Of a stretch of DNA of 64,000 nucleotides, positions 1 through 9,974 are shown one piece after another. Position 1 is the stretch's first letter; every line of letters starts with the position of its first letter. The notes below the pieces were generated by a model, which saw nothing but the letters and a program-made list of their open reading frames with translations, did no database searches and was not told the origin of the DNA. The stretch spans positions 176,058-240,057 of the forward strand of contig CAUYUJ010014202.1 in assembly GCA_963575745.1 (NCBI GenBank). The letters run 5' to 3'. The stretch comes from Prorocentrum cordatum. Lineage: Eukaryota > Sar > Dinophyceae > Prorocentrales > Prorocentraceae. The position numbers and the translations under genes were made by a program.

Positions 1-45
1 TGAAGAATTGGGTCGGAATTTACCTCCCAGGGCCGTCTTAGAGCA

Positions 46-190
46 TTGTTAGGGCCTATTGGGAGCCTCTTGCGTAGTCTTGAGGAGATCCCAGGCCGTC
101 TGAGACCCTCTTGCGCCGTCCCCTGGACCTCTTGGACCGCCCTCGGGCCCTCTTGGGGCCTTCTTGGGCCGTCGGGGCCGAACATGAAGC
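46..190 (+). repeat. Degenerate CTCTTGGG-type minisatellite
   Basis: Short words such as GCCTCTTGCG, CCTCTTGGAC and CCTCTTGGGG recur every 15-30 bases. The same degenerate motif recurs at about 8200-8330, 10490-10640, 44100-44370, 45400-45620 and 59190-59300, and in reverse complement at about 30540-30700 and 37600-37700. No coding function is indicated. The next 400 bases hold only short overlapping reading frames with no recognisable domain. Confidence 0.5.
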
Positions 191-604
191 CACCCAAGCC
201 GCCCGGATCCCCGGCTGGAAAACAGTTCAGCTGCCGGCGGGGGCGGTCAGCAGCGGGGGGGGGGGCAGAGCCGGCGGAGGGGGTACAGCAAGCGGCTTGA
301 ACAAGGAACACTTGCGTTTCAAGAGGGGCTCGGTCGTTCCTCAGGCTTGCATGCGTCCATGTACCGCTCCTCATGCGTCATGGATTGATCATCGCTCCTT
401 CTGCGATGACTCCCTGGACGAAAAGGGGCTTCGTTCCTCGCTTGCCGCTCCTTAGGTCAGGCCGACGACTGTGCGGGGAGTCGTCGAGACCGTTGGCAGC
501 GGGCCTCTCGGGCCTGCTCAAGCGGCCCGCACGCGAAGCTGGGGGGGGCCTCGCCCTCTGCCGGCGGCCCCCCCTCTCGGGTTGCCGGGATCTGCACGAA
601 CGAG

Positions 605-788
605 ATGGGCACGGAAAGAATGGGTACGATGCCCAACAGCCGTTCCTGTTCATTTTGACCAGGACTTGTTGTCCACGCCGCCGCGGCCTGTGTCCATTCG
701 AGACAGAAGGCCGCCTGCCCAACAGCGGCCGCTGTTGGTTTGGGACAACATCAGTTGTTGGGAATTGTACCCATTCTTTCCGTGCCCA
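605..788. mobile_element. TIR element, GGGCACGGAAAG family, copy 1
   Basis: The ends form a near-perfect inverted repeat of about 33 bases: ATGGGCACGGAAAGAATGGG at the left and its complement at the right. The interior has no coding capacity, which suggests a non-autonomous miniature (MITE-like) element. A second copy at 56713-56900 has the same layout and shares the interior word CGCCGCGGCCTGTGTCCA. A diverged partial copy may lie at about 56455-56560. About 400 bases of unassigned DNA follow. Confidence 0.8.
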
Positions 789-1191
789 TTTCGGGCGTCC
801 AAACGGGAGGGGCTGGGTCGAGCGGCGGGTGGGCCAGAAGTGTCCACGCGTGCCGCACGCCAGGCCTCGAGTCACGAGAGCACGTCGGACCAACATGTGC
901 ACCCCCCTCCCCCTGAATTCAAAGTTGACGGGTTTGGGCGGCAGGCCAGAGGCCAGGGACAGAGAGTGGACGCTTCAGCTCCGGGTTTTGGGGGGGGAGG
1001 GGTGCGAAGCAAGGGCGTTTCGCAGTTGTGGTTGTTATCATGTTGCCTCGCCTTCCCGCCCTCGGTGTGGACACTTTTTGTCCGCGCACCGAGGGGGTTG
1101 GTCGGTTGATAGCTTGACTGGTTCGCAGCTTGGCGACTCAGCTGGCTGGCTGGCTGTCTGGATGGACGGTTGCCAGGCTTGCTAGTGTTGA

Positions 1192-1342
1192 GTCGGGCAT
1201 GTCCCTCTACAGGGGGAATATTCAAGAATAGTCAAAACATAGTCTGGGGACTATTTTTGAGTATTTCGGGGCGTTTTTGAGTATGTTGTGGCTATTGTTT
1301 TGCTTTTCGTCCAAGAGCTGCCTGTAGGGGGACACGCCCGAC
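1192..1342. mobile_element. TIR element, GTCGGGC family, copy 1
   Basis: The 151-bp element starts GTCGGGCATGTCCCTCTACA and ends with the complement, CCTGTAGGGGGACACGCCCG AC. The interior is T-rich and includes ATATTCAAGAATAGTC and TCTGGGGAC, which recur in five other copies (7988, 19868, 20736, 28019, 34321). A short direct repeat, GCTAGT followed by TTG, flanks it about 10 bases left and 5 bases right of the ends. TACAGG near the left end and TGTAGG near the right could act as splice junctions if it is an introner. That is inference. Confidence 0.85.
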
Positions 1343-1344
1343 CG

Positions 1345-1697
1345 AATGCTAGTTGGTTGGCTCATAGGCTGGTTCGCAGGATTGCGGACTGGTTGAGGGG
1401 CGGCTGGGTGGCTGGCGAGTTCGAAGGAGCGGACCCTTGTCTTGTTTCTTGTGTGAAGGATCGCGGCCTCGGGAGCGCGGGCTATTTTTTGGATCGTGGC
1501 CTCGGGAGCGCGGGTGCGAAGCGGCTTTTGTCGAGGGATCTCGAGGGGACGTGATTCGAGGAAGGTGGAGGCCCTCTTTCGGGCCGAGGGGAGTCGCGCG
1601 CTTCTTTGGGAAATGTCATCTCCTTGGAAGCTGAGCAGCTCTGTGCTCCGAGAGCTGGTGACTAGCAAATCACGGTTGGCAAGTCGTTGCGGCTCTA
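1345..1697. other. Unassigned intergenic stretch with a short tandem duplication
   Basis: No gene is recognised here. A roughly 30-bp unit containing CGGCCTCGGGAGCGCGGG is repeated twice near 1460-1530. Open reading frames occur on both strands but none contains a recognisable domain. Confidence 0.35.
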
Positions 1698-1880
1698 ATC
1701 TAGGTTTCGCGGATGGTCGGAGGATCGCGGTGCATCGCCGATGCAATGGCGATGCGGCTTGATGTGGAGCCCGATGATCTCAGCGCCGACGTCGCCGATG
1801 CATCGCTGGTGTCGACGATGCATTGGCGATGCGGCGCGATCTTTCGACCCCATCTACCCAGATTCCATCAAGGAAGCCTC
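1698..1880. mobile_element. Palindromic CGATG-rich foldback element, copy 1
   Basis: The core is built of GCATCGCCGATG words in both orientations, so it is largely self-complementary. The arms carry GGTCGGAGGATCGCG on the left and GCGATCTTTCGACCCCATCT on the right, a weaker form of the arms of the better copy at 5968-6209. The right end, GAAGCCTC, lies directly upstream of the Mei2-like relic, so insertion may have disrupted that gene. Confidence 0.65.
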
Positions 1881-1996
1881 TGATTACCCAAGGAGAAAGT
1901 GATGTTGCGAATTGCTTCGTTACAAGCGTGGTAACTTAGCTTCTCAGCTGCTGAGACCTCATCCGCGCACCCTGATAGCCCCCACAAGGGGGGCTC

Positions 1997-2359
1997 TTGG
2001 ATCTCCCAATGGACTTCGCGTCTAGGTGCAACTTCGGCTTTGCGTTTGTGAACTTGACGACTTATGAAAACGCATTGCGATTTTCGAATGTCTTTCACAA
2101 TTTCGCATCATGGGCAGCATCGGGATGCCGCAAAGTGTGTGCCGTATGTTGGGGAGAAGTGCAGGGACTGCATGCGAATGTGGTGAAATATCAGAACAGC
2201 GCCGTCATGCGCAAGCAGGACGTACCAGAAGATTACAAGCCCGCCCTATTCCACAACGGTCTGCAGATCCCGTTCCCGCGCACGACGTCAGAGTCCAAAC
2301 CTCAGCGTTCTCGGACCCGTACCCGGACCAATAAGCCCCAGCTTGGCAGTTTTGAGTAG
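1997..2359 (+). pseudogene. Mei2-like RNA-recognition domain, C-terminal part
   Basis: The 120-codon frame reads like the second half of the C-terminal RRM of Mei2-like RNA-binding proteins (Pfam RRM_2 type). Recognisable landmarks are LPMDFASRCNFGFAFVNLTT (beta strand 2-3 and the RNP1-like segment), VCAVCWGEVQGL, VVKYQNSAVM and the tail YKPALFHNGLQIPFPRTT. It ends in a TAG soon after that tail, where dinoflagellate members of the family usually end. The frame opens at a TTG, with an in-frame TAG at 1976-1978. Upstream, 1899-1910 encodes VMLR in another frame, as expected for the first RRM strand, but the rest of the N-terminal half is not recognisable. The CGATG foldback element ends at 1880, just before this remnant. 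The piece could be a last exon or a broken gene; I favour a broken or partial gene. Family membership is from memory of the motif, not a search. Confidence 0.7.
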
Positions 2360-2847
2360 TGCAGGTTGCGTGCAGAGTGCATGCCCTGCATCCCGCCAGT
2401 TTCGCTGCACGGTATGAGCGTTTCGTTGCAAGGTTTTCACTGACGCGTTTCGTGATAGCAACTGCGCACCGGTGGGCTGAGCGAGGCCACCTCATACGCT
2501 CAGTTTGCAGTCACAGAGGTCTTGCATGTCTGGGCGAGGGATGTAGCTACAGGGGGATGTTTTGGCTTTATTCTACTACAGTCAAAATCCATAGTATGGA
2601 CGGGCAACCTTCCCGAAGGCACTCTTGCGTCCTTAGATTGGTTCGGCAGTGCGACGCTAAAAAACTTCAACTGGGGCGTCCTCACAGCGCGTCCTTACTA
2701 AAGATTCTGACTGCAATCAGGGAACACCGCCAGGCCCTTTCACGCTACCGTGCATGCGACAAGCCCACGAACAATCATCTGTTGCCCTCCGTGGTGCCGC
2801 GTGCTGCCGTGCCCGCAAACTCTCGGACCAGTGCCCGTGCCGTGGTC
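2360..2847. other. Unassigned intergenic stretch
   Basis: Reading frames on both strands are short and show no motif that I recognise. Composition is less G+C-rich than the flanking repeats. I see no gene here. Confidence 0.3.
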
Positions 2848-2978
2848 TTGGCATCGCTCGGACGTGTGCATTTTTTCCTTCGGCGAGGACCATCGAGGAG
2901 CATCCTCGACAATTTGGCGAAAAAAACACGCACGAAACCGAAAAAAACACAGGAAATGTACGTCCGAGCGATGGCCAG
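2848..2978. mobile_element. TIR element, GCTCGGACGT family, copy 1
   Basis: The inverted ends are TGGCATCGCTCGGACGT and ACGTCCGAGCGATGGCCA, about 18 bases. The 131-bp interior carries TCGGCGAGGACCATCGAGG and CACGCACGAAACCGAAAAAA. Copies at 22391-22521 and 34096-34223 keep both the ends and the interior at high identity, so amplification was probably fairly recent. Confidence 0.85.
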
Positions 2979-3334
2979 GTGGTGCGGTGGCAAGGCTGAG
3001 AGCCGCTGCTTGCGTGGTGCCGCGTGGTGCCGTGTGCCTCGCGCTCGGATGTCCAGCTGCTGCCGCGCGACTCCGCCGCCGCGCTCGGGCGGGCGCCGGG
3101 GGCTGCGACTGGGGCGGCATGGGGGGGGGGTCTGGACGGGGAGGGGGGGCGCGCCCGGGAGGGCGTGGGGCACTGCACCCGACTATCTGGATGTCTGTTC
3201 TTGGTTTCATTTGTTCCGGGCCATCTTGTGGTGTCGGGTCCTCGTCTTGAAGAGAGAGCTCCCCGCGTTCCGTCCTTCTGCCTCCCCCTCCTCCCTCCTC
3301 TCGTCCCTGCCTCTGCCGTCCGCATGTCCTCCAC

Positions 3335-3420
3335 CGCGCCAGTTCGGCACACCCCTCATACGTTTCGTAGCCCCGTAGGGAGATCCACCGAAGGCCCCAG
3401 TGCCAGGGCCCCCCGACAGC
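3335..3420 (+). repeat. Single dispersed unit of the 90-bp satellite
   Basis: This stretch reads TTCGGCACACCCCTCATACG, then a CCCCGTAGGGAGATCCACCG word and AAGGCCCCAGTGCCAG. It matches one unit of the tandem arrays at 59815-60220 and 60865-61800. It stands alone here, about 56 kb from the arrays. Confidence 0.7.
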
Positions 3421-3424
3421 GGCC

Positions 3425-5300
3425 GCCCCGCGCGCCCCCCGCGGCCTCGCCGCGTGAGTGCGCCCTCCCCCTCTTCCTGTCTCTGCGGCCGTCCTCCCTT
3501 TCTCCCCCCCCCATCCAATCTCCTGCAGGCGGGACAACTCGCAACGCCGTAGCTCGGTTTGTTCGATGCGCGAGCGGCCCGCTCCTGCCGCGCCGCAGCG
3601 GACAAACACACGTGATTGCGCGTACGTGTGCCCATGTCTGTGTCAGTTCTGTTAATCCGCTTGCCCTTGCACTATTCGAGCAAATCGTGCGTGCTGCGTC
3701 GGGATCCGATTGGTGATTCGGTGCCATGTACAGCTGCTGTGCAATCATGCCGTGCTTTGTGTTGCGAAGGTGTTCGATTTGGTGGTTTGAGGCCGTGTGG
3801 TGCAGCGCATTCTGCTACAGTTGGTCGTTCACGGTAGTTTGCAAGGCGTCTGTAATAGACATTATAGATCCCAAGAGCCCGTCAATATTATGTAGTTTGC
3901 GCAGGTAGTTTGGATCGATTTTGAAACATAGACCGGACATGTGGGGATAGTATTTTTGGCGTGGACATGTGGATAGATGAGTTTAGGTGTGTGTGAGTGT
4001 AGGTTGACGGTGGTCGCATGGTTCGCGGGGTCCTGCTTCATAGTCGAACGAGCAAGCGTCGAGGTTTTACGACAACGTGGCATGTCAAAAGTTCACATTT
4101 TACCAAACGCAGTTTTGCCGCGTTCATTCGCTTTTCTCTTCAACGCCGTCCGCCGACAAAATCGCAGTTCAAGGGCAAACGAGTTGGGGGGTTGGGGTGT
4201 GAACGTGGGCAACGTAACCTCCCCCAAGAAAGCATGCGCACGAAACTGTGCGCATTGTGACATCTTCTTGAGCGCCAGCGGGTCAAAGTCCTAGCCCTCT
4301 CCCCCTTTTCAACTAAGTGCACAGCGGTGGAACCAGTCTGCACTCCGTTGGGCCTTCAGGGACACAGGACAGTAGCGACAGTTATACGCATGGTGCACGC
4401 AAGAGTGGCCTGGGTCAAGGAGGCAACAGGGGACGAGAGAGCGCGGGCAGAAGCAGCGTATGAAGGAAAGAGCAGCAAGCATATTTTCCCATACGAGGGC
4501 CCGATCACAGAGAGTACTCGAGCCAACATCCTGGGACACAACTCGTTGCCTACTTCGCAGCATATGCTGCACCGTCCTCGCACTCTGCTGCAGTTGGTGG
4601 CCAACTCATCTGAAGCGGGTATCGCGCTACTTCTGCGCTGGGTTGCAGTCGCAGTGCCAACGCGGGCCGGTGCTGTTTGAGCACCTCTGCGTTATATTTT
4701 GTAAGGCCGGAGCTACCGATGCGGGTGTGTGTATGTGTATTGGATGTGTGTCTGTTTCGTATTTGGTAGTCCTGCCAATCTCCTCGGCCGCGGTGGGTGA
4801 TCGGACCAATGCTTCCGAAGAGCAATGTGTCGTCCGTTTCGGGGAGGCCCCTGCCCTGGGGGTCTGGACCGGGAGGGGCGGTGCCCAAACGGCCCGTGGA
4901 CCCCAGAAGTTTGACACCCAGATAATTCGCGCCATATTCAAGGGAGGAAAAAGCACCCGGACCAGACAGCTGGCGTTTACTGAACGGCCCTGGGCGTTCA
5001 CTAAACAGCCCTGCCTTGTGTGATTCCTTCTTTGGGCGCCTTTTCTAAACGACTACGCGCGTCGGGGTGATTATTATGGGGGAGGATTTTTTGCCCTCTA
5101 CATATTGCCCAAGCTAGCCCAACCTGGCATCTGTCATGGCGTCAAGAGATCCCGAGAGGCGAGTGGATCCCAATAGAGTTGGAGGTAGCCACGGAGCGTC
5201 CCCGGGATGCCCCCCAGAGGCGGCAAGCAACGACGTACATTGCAGCTGCTTAGTGGCTGTGCGCCGTCTTGCGTTTTTGCGTACGATGGGCCGCTGAAGC
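3425..5300. other. Unassigned intergenic DNA
   Basis: About 1.9 kb with no recognisable gene or strong repeat. Several frames of 70-190 codons are open (for example 4327-4680 and 4460-5023 on the plus strand), but their products lack family motifs and plus and minus frames overlap in the way expected of chance in G+C-rich DNA. The section 3650-4300 is distinctly more A+T-rich than its surroundings. Confidence 0.35.
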
Positions 5301-5305
5301 TTCAA

Positions 5306-5467
5306 GATTCGGAGGTTGATAGACCTCCCACCCTGACACGTCGATTAGCGAATTGGCCGTTTTCGGCTCGAGAAATAGCGTCGAGGCCGTCTTTTGTTGC
5401 GGGTCCAGGTCCGTCGGTCTCGGTCGTAGGCCGTTTTCACGAATGGAGGCTTGTCCACCGCCGAAAG
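5306..5467 (+). repeat. Dispersed 160-bp repeat (CACGTCGATTAG family), copy 1
   Basis: The unit runs from CGGAGGTTGATAGACCTCCC through CCTGACACGTCGATTAGCGA and CCGTTTTCGG to CTTGTCCACCGCCG. A plus-strand copy lies at 27409-27570 and an inverted copy at 53016-53180. I see no long terminal inverted repeat, so the family may be a SINE or a fragment of a larger repeat rather than a MITE. Confidence 0.75.
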
Positions 5468-5908
5468 ACAGCCTCAAGGCAGCCCAGGGGTGGCCGAAGA
5501 GGTGCCCAGAGGGGACCCGACGGGGCCCCAAAGGCCCCCCAAGGGAGCCCCCAACGGGCTCCGAGTGGACCTGCAACTTCTCTCTCGTCGCGCCTCGTGG
5601 CTCCACCGGCCAACCTACGTAGGAGCGAGCGCCGCGCCCCCTCTGCGGAGCTTCTTGTCGCCTTCTCGGGGGCCTCTTGGCGGCGTGGTGGGTCCTCCTA
5701 GGGGGCCACATGCGAACCCCACCCTCCCCCTCAGAAACCGTGGGGGGTAGTAGGGTTCGCATGTGGCCCCCTACCTCCTCGGTGCACCCTCCGCTCTGCC
5801 CTGCTCTCCCCAGGACTGGCCAGGGCCCGGCCCGGTCTCGTCTGGCTCGGCGCGGCCTGCTCTGATGTGGACGGGTCTGCTGCGGTCGAGTGTTGGCCTG
5901 ACTTTGGA

Positions 5909-6353
5909 GGCCTGGAGGTTGACACCAACACCAGTATCGGCGATGTGCCTCCACCGAGGGAAAATTCTAGGCCTCCTAGATGGGGTCGGAGCAGGTGTGG
6001 TCGGAGGATCGCCAGCGCATCGCCGATGCATCGGCGATGCGGCTCGATGTGGAGCCCGATTTGCTCCACGTCGACGTCGCCGATGCATCGCCCACTGCGA
6101 CGATGCATCGCCAGCGCATCGCCGATGCATTGCCAATGCATCGCCGATGTATCGGCGATGCGTTGCGATCCTCCGACCCCATCTACTCGAACCGCATCTA
6201 GGAGGCCTATAAAGATGATTCCGATCTCGGTGATGGTGGTAATATTCAGGCTTCTCATGTGGCTGAGAGATTACAACCAATACCACCATCCAGGATCATC
6301 TTTCCCCGGTTGAGGCAGCCCGCTGTGTTGGTGTTGGTGCTCATGTCCAGGCC
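5909..6353. mobile_element. TIR element (GACACCAACACCAG family) carrying a nested insertion
   Basis: The outer ends are GGCCTGGAGGTTGACACCAA on the left and GTTGGTGCTCATGTCCAGGC on the right, inverted with respect to each other. The same element without an insert is at 55671-55868, about 198 bp. Here a 240-bp foldback (5968-6209) splits it. Removing the foldback leaves about 205 bp that aligns along the second copy, including the CCGATCTCGG and GAGGCAGCC words after the insertion point. Confidence 0.8.
5968..6209. mobile_element. Palindromic CGATG-rich foldback element, copy 2 (best preserved)
   Basis: The arms are long inverted repeats of roughly 44 bases: GGCCTCCTAGATG then GGTCGGAGGATCGC on the left, and the complement GCGATCCTCCGACCCCATCT then CATCTAGGAGGCC on the right. 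A TA dinucleotide abuts each end (5968-5969 and 6208-6209), as expected for Tc1/mariner-type target duplication, although other copies do not keep the TA clearly. The core is repeated GCATCGCCGATG in both directions, so most of the element can fold on itself. It lies inside another TIR element. Confidence 0.85.
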
Positions 6354-6354
6354 T

Positions 6355-7655
6355 GCTATGAGTTTTTTTTTGATTGTGTATCATCGTCTGTTTCGGTCCA
6401 GGATGATTTGGTCTGGCGTGGCGCACGCAGTCTGGTCTGGAACAAGAAGGGCCGACAAGCATAATAAGGAGGAGGGCAGAAGAAAGACACACATACTAAG
6501 GAGGAGCCAGCTGGTCTGGGACGGCGACGGGAGCAGCAAGTACGAGAAAGACGAGAAGGATAAGCAGCGGCAGAAGGATCAGTTGGAGTAGAAGGAGTTG
6601 GGTCTCAAGAACTTATTGCCAGGCCCTTCTTTGTGAGGGTGCCTGTGGGCTCGAAGCCTATCCTCGGCCGTCTTGTGGGCCGCGTTGGCAATACGGGGGC
6701 CGTTTTGAGGCTTCTCAGCGTTCCTTCGGAAGCGAAATGGCGAGACGGCGAGCAATCCATGACAGCCTCAGGCTTCGCATAAGGTTTGGGCATCTCAGGG
6801 GCATCCTTGGGAGGCTCGGGGCCCACCTGAGAGCTTTCTTGAGGAACAGATTAAGAATGTTGGAGCCAATCTGAACCAACTGGGGCTATCTCGCGCTATC
6901 TCGGAGGCAGTATTGGTCTACTCTGGATGGGACAATAATCGTCCCCCCTTGAATCCGCTGGGGGGGTTGGGCACGTGCTGTCGGAGCGGGTGGAGGAATG
7001 GTTGGAGGAAGAGGAAGAGGAGGAGGATCAGCAGGGGAAGGAGGATGGAGGGGTGCGGGATTAGGCAGGCTCAGTCAGAAGGTTAATCACCCCCCCTTGA
7101 TACATAACCCATCCAGAGAATCTAGAGCAGTGTTGTAGCCATCTGGGGCCACGGTGAACGCTCTGTCCCTCGCGGCCCCCCGGCCCAGCAAACCTCTGGA
7201 TTGATGCAGAAGGAGGGGTGCATTTCCTCCCCGCAGGCGAAGACAGGGTTGTGTTGGAAGGGTTGGCGCACGCCCAGAGAGTTGACGGGAGTGGTGACAT
7301 CCAGATACCAGCGGCGCATCCCGCCACCGCCACCGCCACCGCACCAGCACACCAGCGCAGCGGGAAGGAGTCGGAGTTTAAGACCCATTCAATTTCAGGG
7401 CCCTGTCTGCATTGGCGCGAGTCCGAAACAACTCCCTCCTTGCCCGCAGCCTCGCTCTCCCTCTCTGCCTCGCACTGGTGGCTTACTGGAGGGGCTTCCT
7501 CGAGGCTTGCTGGTGGCCCCTCAGGGGCCGCCAGGCGGGCCGATGACGGCCAGCTCGGGGCCCGTCGGAGGTCTCGTGGCCCCTCCAGGCGCGGTGGCCC
7601 TACGGAGTTGTCCCGAAGAGGCTCGGTGGTACAGTCTCGGGGGGACGTCTCGGTA
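6355..7655. other. Unassigned intergenic DNA
   Basis: No gene is recognised. Long overlapping frames near 7060-7675 on both strands give proline-, arginine- and serine-rich products without motifs. A short (CCACCG)-like run occurs near 7320-7345, and purine-rich DNA at 7000-7050 is interspersed with GGAGGA words. Confidence 0.35.
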
Positions 7656-7985
7656 CAGTGGTGGGCCCATGCCAAGAGTCAGAGGCGACGATGGGGGCGA
7701 ATAGCCCAGGGGAGAGCAATGCACGGGTTTGGGTGCGCCGATGATCTGTGTAGTCTGTGTCTTCGAAAGGGCTCCCGGGCGAATGCGTGTGATGCCCGCC
7801 CCTGGGCCATTCGCCCCTGTCGTCGCCGCCGAGAGGCACCCCGCTCGCCTCTGGGGGGCCCTGGGCTTCTGTGGTGTCGGTGGCTTTGCTGTGGAGATCA
7901 CGGCGTGCCCACACCGAGAGTCCATGGGCGCCCTGGGGTCTCAGGGCCGGGGTCTCTTGAGGAGGGCCTCTGGTGGACTGGCCTG
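7656..7985. mobile_element. TIR element, TA-flanked CAGTGG family, copy 1, interrupted
   Basis: It begins at a TA followed by CAGTGGTGGGCCCATGCCAA, like the copy at 9216-9391. After a nested insertion (7684-7827) it resumes with AGGCACCCCGCTCGCC and TCCATGGGCGCCCTGGGGTC, and ends near GGCCTCTGGTGGACTGG. The right inverted end is degraded compared with the 9216 copy. Confidence 0.7.
7684..7827. mobile_element. Nested TIR element inside the CAGTGG element
   Basis: Inverted ends of about 29 bases bound 144 bp: GGCGACGATGGGGGCGAATA then GCCCAGGGG on the left, with CCCCTGGGCCATTCGCCCCT then GTCGTCGCC on the right. It interrupts the host element between the words GCCCATGCCAAG and AGGCACCCCGCTCGCC, which are adjacent in other copies. 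I see no second copy of this family in the window. Confidence 0.75.
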
Positions 7986-7987
7986 GA

Positions 7988-8140
7988 GTCGGGCCTGTCC
8001 CTCCACAGGAGGAATACTCAGAAAAAGCAAAATCATAGTCTGGGAACGATCTTGGGGGTGTTTTTTTGACTATTTTCCGAATATCTTTTGACTGGTTTAT
8101 TGGTCGTCCAAAATCGGCCTGTAGGAGGACATGCCCGAAC
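7988..8140. mobile_element. TIR element, GTCGGGC family, copy 2
   Basis: Ends are GTCGGGCCTGTCCCTCCACA and GCCTGTAGGAGGACATGCCC. The interior keeps ATAGTCTGGGAACGAT and a T-rich second half. It starts only a few bases after the right end of the CAGTGG element, so three TIR elements are packed into under 500 bp. Confidence 0.8.
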
Positions 8141-8199
8141 TGAGACCAGCCTCCACTGTACCGAGCTGTCCCGACGAGCTCGGTCGGACGATCGTGGGG

Positions 8200-8335
8200 A
8201 CGTCTGAATACTGGGGCTGCCTCGGAGCCCTCTCAGGATGTCTTGTGGGATTCTCGGGCCGTCTCAGGCACGTCTTGAGGCTCTCTCGTGGACGTCTTGG
8301 ACGCCTCTTCGGGCTCTCTAGAGTTTTTCCCGACT
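8200..8335 (+). repeat. Degenerate CTCTTGGG-type minisatellite
   Basis: GTCTTGGACGCCTCTTCGGG and similar words recur at about 15-30 base spacing, as at 46-190 and 10490-10640. No coding sense is apparent. Confidence 0.45.
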
Positions 8336-8339
8336 GGCC

Positions 8340-9210
8340 TGGAGTCGGAAAGTTTTGAAGCTAAACGTCTTCACATGTTTGGTGTGTTCCTTTGACGTTG
8401 CCTCCTCCCACGCTCTCGCAGAAGGCCTCTCTGCGGGTGCCAGTTGGGAGCTTCGGGGCGTCCCGGGACGCATATTGGGCCCTTTGCGAGATCGCTCGGC
8501 CGACTTGGCCTAATCCTGAGATCTATTGCAGCAAGGGGTCGTCGCTCTCAGAAATTGTGGAACCCCTTCCAGACAGCCAACCAGCATTCTAACGCTCCAT
8601 TTCCGCGCGCACTATCATTCATTAGTGGTGGATAATATGTCTACTGTATGAATATGTTGCTATATTGAACAGGGCCTGCGGTGAAGTCATTACCGATTCA
8701 TTAAACTGGTGCTTTAATAGCAGGTCCGTCATATAAGGAAACTTGGGTTCGTATTCGCTTGCACGAAACACCGTCGAAGGTATCCGAGTCTCGATCGCGT
8801 GCCCGAAAATGCGGCAACCAATTGTACATAGTCTACTCTTGCACATTTGCACTCCTTGACTTTTCAGCTGTTGTAACGTTGGCTGTCATTGTCAGCCAGC
8901 GAAGCTTTGGAGACGGTCTATAATCATGGCTTATGGATGTTCCACCAGTGACATGAAGATTGGGTATTGCACTGTCGCAGTACTCGGTCCTCGTGACGCC
9001 TCGAATGCGTCACGCCCGGCGCCCGCGAGTGCGCATGAACAGACGTGACGCGCGTGCGCATGAACCTCCGAGTCCAGGTGGCAGCGTCCGTCGACCTGGA
9101 GCAGGACGTCCGCATGATGCGTCTCCGAGAAAAGAGTCCTCCTCCAGCACCTTCCCCTCCTTCCTGCCTCCGACCATTACTCTGAATGTCTCCTTCGCTG
9201 CTCACCCTCT
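8340..9210. other. Unassigned, locally A+T-rich intergenic DNA
   Basis: The stretch 8600-8940 is among the most A+T-rich in the window and has only short reading frames. I recognise no gene, RNA or repeat in it. Confidence 0.3.
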
Positions 9211-9215
9211 TTGTA

Positions 9216-9391
9216 CAGTGGAGGCCCATGCCAAGAAACACCCTGCTTGCCTCCAGGGTGCCCTGGGTTTCTTGGGTTTCGATGGTTTTGCGATCGTAAA
9301 CATGACATTCCTACTCCAAACATCAATGGACGTCCTGGGGTCTCAGGGTTGGGTTTCTTGTGGAAGGTTTCTTGTGGATGGGCCTCCACTG
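9216..9391. mobile_element. TIR element, TA-flanked CAGTGG family, copy 2 (reference copy)
   Basis: The 176-bp element starts CAGTGGAGGCCCATGCCAAG and ends with TGGGCCTCCACTG. A TA lies directly outside each end (9214-9215 and 9392-9393), the signature of Tc1/mariner-type target duplication, and CAGTG termini are also common in that superfamily. It has no coding capacity. Related copies are at 7656, 24200 and 55438. Confidence 0.85.
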
Positions 9392-9559
9392 TATTCAGGT
9401 CTACCCAATCCGCTGTATCGGATGTTATCTCCAACCCTCTCACGCCGGTCTCCCGTCTCGCATAGACCGCTGCTGCCGCCCGCCTTCTCCCACCTCCGGG
9501 TTAACGCCCGCCTCCTGCCTCCTACCTCCTCGCCCTTCCTCTCTGCTGCGAGCTATGAG

Positions 9560-9665
9560 TATGTCGCCACGCTCGTGTGTTCCTGGGAGGTCCAGCGGAA
9601 TGGTGTCTTACGCAGACCCAAATTCTTGACGCTTCGCGTATCCCCACCAGCTTAGCCTCGCCTGC
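9560..9665 (+). repeat. Isolated unit of the ~100-bp tandem repeat
   Basis: The words GTCGCCACGCTCGTG, TCCTGGGAGGTCCAGCGGAA and CTTACGCAGACCCA match units of the array at 10880-12135. The following 300 bases carry no recognised gene; ACCAGCCCATCCAGAAA near 9845 recurs at about 43808. Confidence 0.6.
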
Positions 9666-9974
9666 TGGCCCAGACGACGCCTTCCGCTCCCTGTCCGCCG
9701 CCTCGGAGCCGCCGACCAAAAAGCGTATCCCCACCAGCTTGCGCTCCTGTGCGCTCTTGTGTGAAATTTAGTCCGCTGCTCGTTAGCCGCGTTTCTTGAC
9801 GGCGCCTGGCATTCCTGCGCGCTCGCGAACAAAAAGTATCCCCACCAGCCCATCCAGAAAGGATGCCCTTGAAAGCTGACGGGGGGAGGGAGGAAGAGAC
9901 ACGCATAGTCAAACAGCGAGGGAGGCCAGCCTGGACGGCGTGGTGAGGCCATCTCCGGGCATGCGTTTGGGGGG

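Noticed and set aside
3616-4294. Small frames in the A+T-richer zone as genes
   Set aside because: Overlapping frames on both strands have no motif and no consistent codon bias.
5990-6180. CGATG repeats as a possible CRISPR array
   Set aside because: There are no regular unique spacers. The words occur in both orientations within an inverted-repeat element, and the genome is eukaryotic.
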